Positions 50,767 through 60,209 of a stretch of 64,000 nt of DNA are shown here, piece by piece. Made by a program: the position numbers and the translations under genes. Position 1 is the stretch's first letter, and each line of letters begins with the position of its first letter. Source of the stretch: Clostridiales bacterium (GTDB lineage: Bacteria; Bacillota; Clostridia; Christensenellales; Aristaeellaceae). A model generated the notes under the pieces. It saw only the letters and a program-made list of their open reading frames with translations. It was not told the origin of the DNA and did no database searches. The stretch covers positions 1-64,000 of the forward strand of contig SFNY01000024.1 of NCBI GenBank assembly GCA_004554085.1, read 5' to 3'.

Positions 50767-52356
50767 TCAGTTGAACTGTGCGTACTCGAAGAAGATGTGG
50801 CCGATGGGGTTCTTCACCACGCCGGTGATCTCCGGCTTGACGAGGTAATCGTCCACCATGGTGTACATGGGCATGCCGGGCATCTGGTCGCAGATGTACT
50901 GCTCGGCGGCGATCAGGGCAGCCTCGCGCTCAGCGGGATCCAGGATGGAGCTGGCGCTCATGACCATCTCGTCGTACACCGGATCGTCCCAGCCGTTCTC
51001 GGAGCAGTTGGAGCCGGACACCCAGACCTTCAGGTTCGCGGAGGGATCGAGGTAGTCGCAGGTGAAGCCGTTGCGGCCGACGGAGAAGTTGCCGTTGGCG
51101 AGCTCGCTCCAGTAGGTGGAGGACTCGTAGGTGGTGATGGTGTACTCGATTCCCAGATTGGCCTTCCACATTTCGCCGATGATCTGCGCCATGAGCTTCT
51201 GCTCATCGGTGTTCTGGCAGACGATCTCCACGGTGGGGAAGCCCTCGCCGTTCGGATAGCCGGCGTCGGCCATCAGCTGCTGCGCCAGCGCCACGTCCTC
51301 GCCGAACATGTCGCCTGCAACGGAGCGGTAGGTGCCGTCGGTGGTGAGGGAGGGTTGGGAGGAGGGGATGAAGCCGAAGGACGGCTGCTCAGCCTTGAGC
51401 ATGCAGGCGTCCAGAATCTGCTGACGGTTAATTGCATAGGCGAAGGCCTTGCGCACGTTGGGATCGGAGAACTCCGGCAGCTGGCAGTTGAAGTCCCAGT
51501 ACTGGATGCCGATGCGGTTGACGGCGACGTACTCGTCGGTCGCGCCGTACTGGTCGCGGGCGTTGGAGCTCAGGTCGTCGGCAACGTTCAGGTCGCCGTT
51601 GTTGTAGGAGACCAGCACGGAGTTGGAGTCGGCGATGATGTAGTAGATGACCTCGTCGACCTGCACCGCGTCTGCGTCATAGTAGTTGGGGTTCTTGCTC
51701 ATGACGATCTTGTCCAGGGAGGAGTACTCGGTGAGCATGAACGGGCCGTTGGAGACGTAGGTCTCAACGTTCTTGGTCCACGGATCGCCCTCGGCCTCGA
51801 CCACGTCCTTCTTGGTGGGGAAGAACACGGTGGTGGCGGTCAGGGACGGCAGCCAGGGGGCGTAGAAGGCGGTCTCAACCTCCAGGGTCAGTTCGTCGGT
51901 GGCCTTGACACCGACCTCATCGGCGGTGCAGGCGCCCTCGTTGAACTCCTGGGCGTTCTTGATGACCCACATGTCGCTGGCGGCGCCGGAGCCGACCTCG
52001 GGATCCATGACGCGCTTCCAGGCGTACTCGAAGTCGTAGGCGGTCAGGTCGCTGCCGTCGGACCACTTCAGGCCTTCCTTCAGCTTGAAGGTGTAGTGCA
52101 TGCCGTCCTCGGAGACCTCATAGCTCTCCGCGCAGGCGGGGATGAAGGTGGCGCCGTCCGGGCCCAGCTTGTACAGGCCCTGGAACAGGTTCTGCAGAAC
52201 CACGGAGGAGCGGGAATAGGTGTTCAGGTTGGGATCCATCTGCTGGGGGTCGTCCGAGATGGAATACTTGATGACATTGCCTTCGGCGAGTGCAACAGAC
52301 GCGCACATGGTGGCCATCAGTGCGAGGGCCATCAGCAGGGCAAGCATTTTCTTCAT
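50767..52356 (-). CDS. Peptide ABC transporter substrate-binding protein (family 5)
   Basis: A 529-residue exported DppA/OppA-type protein. The signal peptide ends at VALAEG (about residue 25). Family 5 blocks: DDPQQMDPNLNTYSRSSVVL, ACAESYEVSEDGMHYTFKLK, GLKWSDGSDLTAYDF and FSDPNVRKAFAYAINRQQIL. CAGGAGG fits ATG 52356. It is divergent from the permease and ATPase genes, 256 bases away, and has its own promoter. It lacks an obvious lipobox Cys (MCASVALAE has one Cys inside the signal region). Confidence 0.94.
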   Translation of the reverse strand: MKKMLALLMALALMATMCASVALAEGNVIKYSISDDPQQMDPNLNTYSRSSVVLQNLFQGLYKLGPDGATFIPACAESYEVSEDGMHYTFKLKEGLKWSDGSDLTAYDFEYAWKRVMDPEVGSGAASDMWVIKNAQEFNEGACTADEVGVKATDELTLEVETAFYAPWLPSLTATTVFFPTKKDVVEAEGDPWTKNVETYVSNGPFMLTEYSSLDKIVMSKNPNYYDADAVQVDEVIYYIIADSNSVLVSYNNGDLNVADDLSSNARDQYGATDEYVAVNRIGIQYWDFNCQLPEFSDPNVRKAFAYAINRQQILDACMLKAEQPSFGFIPSSQPSLTTDGTYRSVAGDMFGEDVALAQQLMADAGYPNGEGFPTVEIVCQNTDEQKLMAQIIGEMWKANLGIEYTITTYESSTYWSELANGNFSVGRNGFTCDYLDPSANLKVWVSGSNCSENGWDDPVYDEMVMSASSILDPAEREAALIAAEQYICDQMPGMPMYTMVDDYLVKPEITGVVKNPIGHIFFEYAQFN

Positions 52357-52405
52357 GGAAATACGCCTCCTGAAAAGATTTTGGTCAGGAACAGACCATG
52401 AAACC

Positions 52406-52434
52406 ATCTTAACAGAAGCTGAAATGCAAGTCAA
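52406..52434 (-). promoter_or_regulatory. Promoter of the substrate-binding protein
   Basis: TTGACT (minus strand, 52429-52434), 17 bases, TAAGAT (52406-52411). Confidence 0.8.
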
Positions 52435-52526
52435 GTTTTGATTGCAAAAATACCTCTGAAATTAACTCAAACAGGAAAAAATGAAGGAAAAACCTTCGGC
52501 TTAATGCAAAAATATCGTTCTAAGGT

Positions 52527-52555
52527 TTGCATTTTTCCGCGTTATAGTATACAAT
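52527..52555 (+). promoter_or_regulatory. Promoter of the peptide transporter operon
   Basis: TTGCAT (52527-52532), 17 bases, TACAAT (52550-52555). Confidence 0.8.
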
Positions 52556-52612
52556 AGAAACATTATTATGCGGCTGAAAAAATTTTTCGGCGCAGAACCG
52601 GAGCGTGAAGCC

Positions 52613-53542
52613 ATGATTAAGTACATCTTGAAGCGCCTGCTCGCGGGCGTGCTCACCATCGTGGTGCTGATTACCGTCGCGTTCTTCCTGATGCACGCGA
52701 TGCCCGGCAGTCCCTTCAGCCAGGAGGAGCAGAAGAAGCTGACGGAGGAGGGCCTGGCCCGCCTGAACGCGAAGTACGGCTTGGACAGGCCCGTCTGGGA
52801 GCAGTACATCACCTACTGGAAGGGGCTTCTGAAGTTTGACTTCGGCACCTCCTTCAAAAAGCCGGATACCACCGTCAACGAGATCATCTTCAGCCACTTC
52901 CCGACCTCCGCGAAGGTGGGCGGCGTTGCGATTCTGGTGTCGCTGCTGATCGGCATCCCCCTGGGCATGGCCGCGGCGCTGCACCGGGGCAAGGGCATCG
53001 ACTGGTTCTGCATGGTGTTCGCCACCATCGGCATCTCCGCGCCGGTGTTCGTCATCTCGGTGCTGCTGATGTACCTGTTCTGCAGCGCCATCCCCATACT
53101 GCCGAACTTCGGGCTGAACGGCTGGAAGAACTACATCCTGCCGGTGGCGTGCCTGTCGTTCAGCCCCATCGCCTACATCGCGCGCCAGACCCGATCCTCC
53201 ATGCTGGACGCCATGGGTCAGGATTACATCCGCACCGCCCGGGCGAAGGGCGTTTCGGAGTTCAAGGTCGTGGCCAAGCATGCGCTGAAGAACGCGCTCA
53301 CGCCGGTCATCACCTACCTGGGCACGCTGATCGCCAGCCTGCTGACCGGTTCCTTCGTGGTGGAGCGCCTGTTCTCCATCTCCGGCATCGGCCGCTACTT
53401 CGTCCAGTCCATCTCGGACCGCGACTATACAATGATCATGGGCATCACCATCTTCTTCGGCATCTTCGTCGTCATCTGCAACCTGATCGCCGACATCATG
53501 CTGGCCATCATCGACCCGCGCGTCAAGCTCACCAATCAGTAA
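52613..53542 (+). CDS. dppB: Peptide ABC transporter permease, DppB/OppB type
   Basis: A 309-residue permease with six membrane helices. MIKYILKRLLAGVLTIVVLITV is the conserved first helix, DYIRTARAKGVSEFKVVAKHALKNAL is the EAA coupling loop, and VVERLFSISGIGRYFVQSI follows. ATG 52613 has GGAGCG upstream and gives the normal N-terminus; an ATG at 52568 adds 15 unrelated residues. Leads an operon of six genes. Confidence 0.95.
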   Translation: MIKYILKRLLAGVLTIVVLITVAFFLMHAMPGSPFSQEEQKKLTEEGLARLNAKYGLDRPVWEQYITYWKGLLKFDFGTSFKKPDTTVNEIIFSHFPTSAKVGGVAILVSLLIGIPLGMAAALHRGKGIDWFCMVFATIGISAPVFVISVLLMYLFCSAIPILPNFGLNGWKNYILPVACLSFSPIAYIARQTRSSMLDAMGQDYIRTARAKGVSEFKVVAKHALKNALTPVITYLGTLIASLLTGSFVVERLFSISGIGRYFVQSISDRDYTMIMGITIFFGIFVVICNLIADIMLAIIDPRVKLTNQ

Positions 53543-53555
53543 GGAGGTTCGTCTT

Positions 53556-54545
53556 ATGGGAAAAGCAAGTAAGAAATTCGCGCCCATCCCCGCGGACGCG
53601 CTCTCCAATTCCATCTCCCCGGAGGATTACGCTGCGCTGGACGCGGACATGTTCGACATGAACGCCGCAGCCGAGGACAGCTCCGAAAAGATCGTCCGCG
53701 AGAGCACGACCTACTGGCACGACGTCTGGAAGCGCTTTCGCCGGGACCCGCTGGCCATCTTCGGCCTGTGCGTGATTCTTGCGATGGCGGTGGCCTGCAT
53801 CTTCGTGCCGATGTTCTCCCCGTACACCTACTCCGGCATGGATCTGACCAACATGAACGCCGGCCCGTCGCTGGCACATCCCTGCGGCACCGACCAGATG
53901 GGCCGCGACCTGTTCATCCGCATCATGTACGGCGCGCGCATCTCGCTGTCCATCGGCGTGGTTGCCGCGGCGATCAACTTCCTGATCGGCGTGGTCTACG
54001 GCGGCGTCGCCGGCTACATCGGCGGCAAGGTGGACATGGTGATGATGCGCATCGTGGACATCCTGATCGCGCTGCCCAGCATGCTCTACACGGTGCTGAT
54101 CATGCTGGTGCTGGGCTCCAGCGTGGGCACGGTCATCCTGGCGCTGTGCTTCACCTCCTGGATCGGCACCGCCCGCATCGTGCGCAGCGAGGTCATGCGC
54201 CTGAAGCACTCCGAGTACGTGCTGGCGGCGCGGCTGTCCGGCGCGAAGTTCTGGAACCTGCTGGTCTCCCACCTGATCCCCAACGCCATGGGCCCGATCA
54301 TCGTCTCCACCGCGTTCCTGATCCCCAGCGCGATTTTCTCCGAGGCCTTCCTGTCCTTCCTGGGCATCGGCATTCAGGCCCCGATGGCGAGCTGGGGCAC
54401 GCTGGCAAACGATGCGCAGAGCACCCTGATGACCTATCCCCATCAGATGATCTTCCCGGTGCTTGCGATTTGCATCACCATGTTCTCGTTCAATTTTATC
54501 GGTGACGGCCTGCGCGACGCGCTCGATCCGAAGCTGAAGAAGTGA
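53556..54545 (+). CDS. dppC: Peptide ABC transporter permease, DppC/OppC type
   Basis: A 329-residue second permease. A cytosolic N-terminus of about 60 residues is followed by TTYWHDVWKRFRRDPLAIFGL (OppC N-terminal domain), PCGTDQMGRDLFIRIMYGARIS and the EAA loop SEYVLAARLSGAKFWNLLVSH. AAGGAGGT precedes the ATG, 13 bases after dppB. Confidence 0.95.
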   Translation: MGKASKKFAPIPADALSNSISPEDYAALDADMFDMNAAAEDSSEKIVRESTTYWHDVWKRFRRDPLAIFGLCVILAMAVACIFVPMFSPYTYSGMDLTNMNAGPSLAHPCGTDQMGRDLFIRIMYGARISLSIGVVAAAINFLIGVVYGGVAGYIGGKVDMVMMRIVDILIALPSMLYTVLIMLVLGSSVGTVILALCFTSWIGTARIVRSEVMRLKHSEYVLAARLSGAKFWNLLVSHLIPNAMGPIIVSTAFLIPSAIFSEAFLSFLGIGIQAPMASWGTLANDAQSTLMTYPHQMIFPVLAICITMFSFNFIGDGLRDALDPKLKK

Positions 54546-54556
54546 GGAGGCGCAGC

Positions 54557-55552
<996 letters not shown>

Positions 55553-55555
55553 TCC

Positions 55556-56527
55556 ATGCAGAAGCAGGAAGCCATGATTTCAGTCCGCAATCTGAAGATG
55601 TATTTCCCGGTGGGCGGCTCCCTCTTTGAGAAGAGAAAGACGCTCAAGGCCGTGGACGACGTCAGCTTCGACCTCTACCCGGGCGAGACCTTCGGCCTGG
55701 TGGGCGAGTCCGGCTGCGGAAAGACCACCGTCGGCCGCACCATCGTGCGCCTGTACCAGCCCACGGCGGGCCAGATTCTGCTGGACGGCATGGACATCGC
55801 GCCCCTTACTGAAAAGGAGGTGCTGCCCTACCGCAGCCGCATGCAGATGATCTTCCAGGATCCCTACGCGTCGCTGAACCCCCGCATGACCGTCGCCAGC
55901 ATCGTCGGCGAGCCGCTGCGCTACCAGGGCATGAGCACCAGGGACATCGACGACCGCGTGCGTGAGCTGGTGGAGTGCGTGGGCCTGAAGGAGGACCACC
56001 TCAACCGCTATCCCCACGAGTTCTCCGGCGGTCAGCGCCAGCGCATCGGCATCGCCCGCGCACTGGCCAGCAAGCCGGACTTCATCGTCTGCGACGAGCC
56101 GATCTCTGCGCTGGACGTGTCCATTCAGGCGCAGATCATCAACATGCTGGAGGAGCTGCAGGCGCGCTTCGGCATGACCTACCTGTTCGTCTCCCATGAC
56201 CTTTCTATGGTGCGTCACATTTCCAAGCGCGTGGCGGTGATGTACCTGGGTCACATCGTGGAGATGGCGCCGGTCAACGAGCTCTACGCCAACATGCTGC
56301 ACCCCTACACCAAGGCGCTGATGTCCGCGGTGCCCATCGCCGATCCCGACGCGGCGGAGAAATCCAAGCGCATCGTGCTCCAGGGCGACGTGCCCCAGCC
56401 CATCAATCCGCCCAGCGGCTGTCCTTTCCGCACCCGCTGTCCCTATGCGGACAAGGGCTGCGCCGAGCAGATTCCGGAGCTAAAAGACATGGGCGGCGGC
56501 CACATGGTCGCCTGTCACAAAGTATGA
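55556..56527 (+). CDS. dppF: Peptide ABC transporter ATPase, DppF/OppF type
   Basis: A 323-residue partner ATPase: Walker [13 protein letters not shown], signature [15 protein letters not shown], Walker [15 protein letters not shown], and the C-terminal Cys motif [22 protein letters not shown] precedes it and only 3 bases separate it from dppD. It completes the four-gene import complex with the binding protein encoded on the other strand. Confidence 0.96.
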   Translation: MQKQEAMISVRNLKMYFPVGGSLFEKRKTLKAVDDVSFDLYPGETFGLVGESGCGKTTVGRTIVRLYQPTAGQILLDGMDIAPLTEKEVLPYRSRMQMIFQDPYASLNPRMTVASIVGEPLRYQGMSTRDIDDRVRELVECVGLKEDHLNRYPHEFSGGQRQRIGIARALASKPDFIVCDEPISALDVSIQAQIINMLEELQARFGMTYLFVSHDLSMVRHISKRVAVMYLGHIVEMAPVNELYANMLHPYTKALMSAVPIADPDAAEKSKRIVLQGDVPQPINPPSGCPFRTRCPYADKGCAEQIPELKDMGGGHMVACHKV

Positions 56528-56547
56528 TGATTCGGAGATAGGTGAAA

Positions 56548-57678
56548 ATGACTTACGAAGATGCGATCTCCCGCTGCTGGCTGGAGGTGGACCTGGACGC
56601 GATCCGGGAAAACTACCGCGCGGCCTGTGCAATGGTGGGGGAAGGCGCGCAGATCATACCGGTGCTCAAGGCCAACGCCTACGGCATGAACGCCGTGGAG
56701 GTGGCCGGGGCACTGAAGACCGAGGGCGCGAAGCTGTTCGCCGTGGCCAGCTCCGACGAGGCCGAGCAGCTGCTCCGGGAGATTCCCGGGATCGAGGTGC
56801 TGGTCATGGGGCTGGTGGGCGAGGGCGCGCTGCGCCGCTTGATCGCCCGGAATATGCCCATCACCCTGTTCTCCGAGCGTCAGGGTGAGAAAATCGCGCG
56901 GATTGCCGCCGAGCTGGGCGCTGTCGCCCGGGTGCATTTGAAGGTGGACACCGGCCTGCATCGCCTGGGCCTGGAGCCGGAGCGCGCGGCGGAATATGTG
57001 GAAAGGCTCTGTGCGGGCGGTAACGTGTGCGTGTGCGGGCTGTTTACCCACCTGGCCATTCACACCGCCGAGATGGATCGCATACAGGTGGAGAAGCTGA
57101 CTGTGGTGCGGGACGCGCTGGCGCAGCGGGGCATCGAGGTTCCGCTGACCCATGCGGTGGACAGCATCGGCATGGTGCGCTACCCCGAGTCCCATCTGGA
57201 CGGCGCGCGGGTGGGCGCATGGCTCTACGGCGTCACGCCCCGTCGGGCTCCGAAGCCGAGCCGCTGCGTGGGCCGCTTCGTGGCGCGCATCGCCCAGCTG
57301 CGAAGGGTCGCAAAGGGCGAGCTGATCGGCTATGACGACGACCATCCGCTTCAGCGCGACAGCCTCATCGCTACCATCAGCGCCGGCTACATCGACGGCA
57401 CGCCCCGCGTGGGCGAGGACTGGCAGGTGGAGATCCGGGGTCGGCGTGCAAACGTGATCGGCATCGCCTGCATGGACCAGCTGATGGCGGATGTGACGGA
57501 TATCCCGGATGTTAACGAGGGCGACGAGGTCGTATTTGTCGGCGGCGGCATCGACGTGGAGGAGTATTCGAAGATGGGCCGCTTCAATCACAACGAGGCA
57601 TGGGCGCGCATCGGGCGGCGCGTGCCCCGCATCTTCTATGAAAGTGGAAAGCCCGTGCGCGTGCGCGCGGAGCTGTGA
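56548..57678 (+). CDS. alr: Alanine racemase
   Basis: A 376-residue PLP enzyme interconverting L- and D-alanine. The PLP Lys is in PVLKANAYGMNAVEVA, and the catalytic Tyr of the opposite face is in TISAGYIDGTPR. RVHLKVDTGLHRLG and the C-terminal MDQLMADVTDIPDV are typical. It starts 20 bases after dppF, so it is transcribed with a peptide transporter, which is not the usual setting. Start ATG 56548 (GGAG 10 bases upstream); GTG 56542 is possible. The specificity could include other amino acids. Confidence 0.93.
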   Translation: MTYEDAISRCWLEVDLDAIRENYRAACAMVGEGAQIIPVLKANAYGMNAVEVAGALKTEGAKLFAVASSDEAEQLLREIPGIEVLVMGLVGEGALRRLIARNMPITLFSERQGEKIARIAAELGAVARVHLKVDTGLHRLGLEPERAAEYVERLCAGGNVCVCGLFTHLAIHTAEMDRIQVEKLTVVRDALAQRGIEVPLTHAVDSIGMVRYPESHLDGARVGAWLYGVTPRRAPKPSRCVGRFVARIAQLRRVAKGELIGYDDDHPLQRDSLIATISAGYIDGTPRVGEDWQVEIRGRRANVIGIACMDQLMADVTDIPDVNEGDEVVFVGGGIDVEEYSKMGRFNHNEAWARIGRRVPRIFYESGKPVRVRAEL

Positions 57679-57689
57679 GGACGAGAACA

Positions 57690-58874
57690 ATGAACCGTGA
57701 AGAGCTGCAGAAGCTGGTGGAGGCGAACTATGCGTGGACGGTGGAAAAGCGCCGCGCATTGCATCGCATCCCGGAGGAAGGCTTCCGCGAATTCAAGACG
57801 CAGCAATTGATCTGCGAGACACTGGAAGAACTGAAGATTCCCTACACCATCGAAAAGACCTGGGTGGTTGGGCTGATCGAGGGCGCGCAGCCGGGCCGCT
57901 GCATCGGTCTGCGCGCGGACATCGACGCGCTGCCGCTGACGGAGCCGGTGGGCTGTCCCTTCCGATCCACCCACGAGGGCTGGATGCACGCCTGCGGCCA
58001 CGATGTGCACACGGCGATTCAGCTGGGCGTGGCGAAGATGTTTTCGGAGATGCGCGACAGGCTGCACGGCAGCGTGAAGCTGCTGTTCCAGCCCGCAGAA
58101 GAGACCACCGGCGGCGCGCTGCCGATGGTGAAGGCGGGCGTGCTGGAGAACCCCCACGTGGACGCGTGCTACGGTCTGCATGTGCAGCCGTACCTGCCGC
58201 TGGGCACGGTGGAGACCCGCCACGGCGCGCTCAACGCCGCCTGCGACGAGCTGGAGCTGGACGTGTGGGGCAAGGGGGGCCATGCGGCCTACCCGGAGAA
58301 CAGCGTGGACGCCATCGTCTGCACCGCGCAGATCGTATCGACGCTGCAAACGCTGGTCTCCCGCAACGTCTCTCCGCTGAACAGCATGGTGCTGACCTTC
58401 GGCACCATCGAGGGCGGCAAGGCCAACAACGTGATCTGCAACCACGTGCACATGCGCGGCACGCTGCGCACGGTGGATCCCAAGCTGCGCACCTTCGCGC
58501 ACCGGCGCATCCGGGAGATCGCCCAGAGCGTGGCCATGGCCTTCGGCGCGACCGCCGAGGTGAAGGTGCTGGACGGCTACAGCGTACTGGTCAACCACGA
58601 GCGCGAGACCGATCTGGTGCTGGATGTGGCGCAGGAGCTCTTCGGCAGGGGCCATGTGAAGATGAAGCTCGCGCCCAGCATGGGCGGCGAGGACTTCTCC
58701 TTCTTCACAGAGAAGGTGCCCGGCGCGTTCTACCACATCGGCTGCTCGCCCATCGACCGCATGCCGGCCCCGGCGCTGCACAGCCAGCACTTCTGCGCGG
58801 ACGAGCGCTGCATCCATCAGGGCCTGATGATGCAGATGGGCATTGTGCTGACGGAGACGGGAACAGAGCTATAA
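57690..58874 (+). CDS. M20-family amidohydrolase
   Basis: A 394-residue di-zinc hydrolase of the IAA-amino acid hydrolase/HipO branch. RADIDALPLTE, HACGHDVHTAIQLG (metal ligands), LLFQPAEETTGGALPMV (catalytic Glu) and GGEDFSFF are the family blocks. The central lid domain spans about 185-300. Relatives remove acyl groups from N-acyl amino acids or split dipeptides. GAGG precedes ATG 57690, 11 bases after alr. Its place in the peptide-transport operon supports use of imported modified amino acids or peptides. Confidence 0.93.
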   Translation: MNREELQKLVEANYAWTVEKRRALHRIPEEGFREFKTQQLICETLEELKIPYTIEKTWVVGLIEGAQPGRCIGLRADIDALPLTEPVGCPFRSTHEGWMHACGHDVHTAIQLGVAKMFSEMRDRLHGSVKLLFQPAEETTGGALPMVKAGVLENPHVDACYGLHVQPYLPLGTVETRHGALNAACDELELDVWGKGGHAAYPENSVDAIVCTAQIVSTLQTLVSRNVSPLNSMVLTFGTIEGGKANNVICNHVHMRGTLRTVDPKLRTFAHRRIREIAQSVAMAFGATAEVKVLDGYSVLVNHERETDLVLDVAQELFGRGHVKMKLAPSMGGEDFSFFTEKVPGAFYHIGCSPIDRMPAPALHSQHFCADERCIHQGLMMQMGIVLTETGTEL

Positions 58875-58881
58875 AAAGAAG

Positions 58882-59010
58882 GGGCTGCCTCAAAACGGGA
58901 AGAATGCTTTGGGACAGCCACAGCACAGATGTAGGGCGGGGTGCCTTCACCCCGCCGCGTAAAAGTGAGGCTGCCTCAAAACGACAAATCGTTTTGAGAC
59001 AGCCTCTTTC
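58882..59010. repeat. Intergenic palindromes and bidirectional terminator
   Basis: Three hairpins lie between the convergent M20 and peptidase genes. The last (58967-58983 with 58990-59006, one mismatch) ends in T runs in both directions and is a good terminator. The first (58883-58920) is a degenerate version of the same stem. Between them is the perfect GC palindrome GGCGGGGTG/CACCCCGCC (58936-58957, CCTT loop), of a type that recurs between genes in gut Clostridia. Confidence 0.75.
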
Positions 59011-59019
59011 GTATGATTC

Positions 59020-59676
59020 TTACTCCAGGTGCAGCAGGTTGAAGTCGAAGGCCTTGGAGATGGGCACCCAGTACATGGCGTAGTGCTCGTCGTAGCCGGT
59101 GCGCACGCCGTGGCGGTTGACGTACTCGGCGCAGATTTCGCTGCCGGGAACCACCTCGCGGATGTCGGGGCGCACGGCGGGGTTCATGCTGTCGCGGCTG
59201 GAGTCGATGATCAGGATCTGGCGCTCGCCGTCCTGCACGCGGTGGTCCAGGATGGCCACGATGTGGCCCACGCGCAGGTCGGTCAGGGCGTAGCCGCCGG
59301 CCTCCAGGGTGTTCCACAGCGCCTCGTGATCGTTGAGCAGACCGTCCATGTCGTATCTCAGGCCGTATTTGGCCAGTCTGCCGTCCTCCTGCATGGCCTT
59401 GAGCAGCATCGGGCGGTCGGTGCCGTCGTCGCCGCGTCCGCCGGTGCGGCAGGAGAAGGCCGCCAGTTCGTCGGGATCGATCTTCTCGCCCGTGGCCCAG
59501 TCGATCAGGTGGCACACGGAGAAGATGCCGCAGCCTGCGTCGTGCAGGTTGTCGTTTTCTTCGCGCGGGATGCCCGGATAGCCATAATAGGCGGTCCACT
59601 CCGGGCAGCTCTGGTTCAGCAGCCGCAGCTCGCGGCCCTGATAATTGAACATTTTCGTCTTTCCGGTGTATTCCAT
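59020..59676 (-). CDS. C39-like cysteine peptidase family protein
   Basis: A 218-residue protein without signal peptide that resembles the Peptidase_C39_2 (papain-like) family. The candidate nucleophile is in DAGCGIFSVCHLIDWATGE (about residue 49), with the general base in VGHIVAILDHRV (about residue 140) and a following Asp in ILIIDSS. The N-terminal YGYPGIPREEND may be a propeptide-like segment. GAAAGGC fits ATG 59676. It is alone on the leftward transcript that starts at the cobalamin riboswitch, so its level should fall when cobalamin is high. Its substrate is unknown. Confidence 0.75.
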   Translation of the reverse strand: MEYTGKTKMFNYQGRELRLLNQSCPEWTAYYGYPGIPREENDNLHDAGCGIFSVCHLIDWATGEKIDPDELAAFSCRTGGRGDDGTDRPMLLKAMQEDGRLAKYGLRYDMDGLLNDHEALWNTLEAGGYALTDLRVGHIVAILDHRVQDGERQILIIDSSRDSMNPAVRPDIREVVPGSEICAEYVNRHGVRTGYDEHYAMYWVPISKAFDFNLLHLE

Positions 59677-59721
59677 AATAATCTGCCTTTCGTTTCGAGA
59701 GATTTGCGACTGCATAAGAAC

Positions 59722-59775
59722 AGCCGGCTATACAGGCCCATGTACAGCCGGCTTCGCATGACCGCGGAGCCGGTT
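59722..59775 (-). promoter_or_regulatory. Terminator/antiterminator switch after the riboswitch
   Basis: Three copies of AGCCGGCT-like sequence (59722-59729, 59746-59753, and AGCCGGTT at 59768-59775) allow two mutually exclusive hairpins. The downstream one, with TACA/TGTA pairing inside, is followed leftward by GTTCTT and would be the terminator; the upstream one would prevent it. This looks like the expression platform of the cobalamin riboswitch. Confidence 0.6.
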
Positions 59776-59924
59776 GACCGCATCGGGGGATTTGATGCGG
59801 CAAACGCACTGCGGACAGAAAAACAGGATCTATCAGATTCTTCGCCGATACATCCCGCTGAAACTGCCTCGCCGCTGTGCGCCGAAACCGGAACATATCC
59901 TTCTTTGATACCGAAGAAAGCAAT

Positions 59925-60105
59925 ACGCGATCCATGGGCAGGTTTTCTGACTCGGCTTCCAGGCCCCGCGCGCCTTCTCGACCGTCGTCAATGGCATCTG
60001 CGCGGCGCTCCACCTCACAGCAGCGGTCCTGTTGGAGATTCGCACTCCATTCCCTCGCGCCCCGATGGGGTTCACCCGTGGATTTCCGATATTCTGTTTT
60101 CGCCT
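59925..60105 (-). promoter_or_regulatory. Cobalamin riboswitch
   Basis: On the minus strand the B12-box region AGCCGAGTCAGAAAACCTGC (about 59937-59957) and GGAATGGAGTGCGAATCTCC (about 60037-60056) with GGACCGCTGCTGTGAGG match the conserved core of adenosylcobalamin-type riboswitches. It lies in the leader of the C39-like peptidase gene, not of the divergent cob operon. Confidence 0.9.
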
Positions 60106-60108
60106 TGT

Positions 60109-60137
60109 ATTATAACACGTTCCATCCCCTTTGTAAA
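60109..60137 (-). promoter_or_regulatory. Promoter of the riboswitch-peptidase transcript
   Basis: TTTACA (minus strand, 60132-60137), 17 bases, TATAAT (60109-60114), immediately upstream of the riboswitch. It is divergent from the cob promoter, whose -35 lies 13 bases away. Confidence 0.85.
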
Positions 60138-60149
60138 GGACTGATTTGC

Positions 60150-60178
60150 TTGAAGTTCACGTGCACGTGTGGTATAAT
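60150..60178 (+). promoter_or_regulatory. Promoter of the cob operon with palindromic spacer
   Basis: TTGAAG (60150-60155), 17 bases, TATAAT (60173-60178). The spacer carries a perfect 12-bp palindrome, CACGTGCACGTG (60158-60169), a candidate operator that would block this promoter. Confidence 0.8.
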
Positions 60179-60209
60179 TTCTCTTGATAATTTGCAGATG
60201 GAGGCAGAG

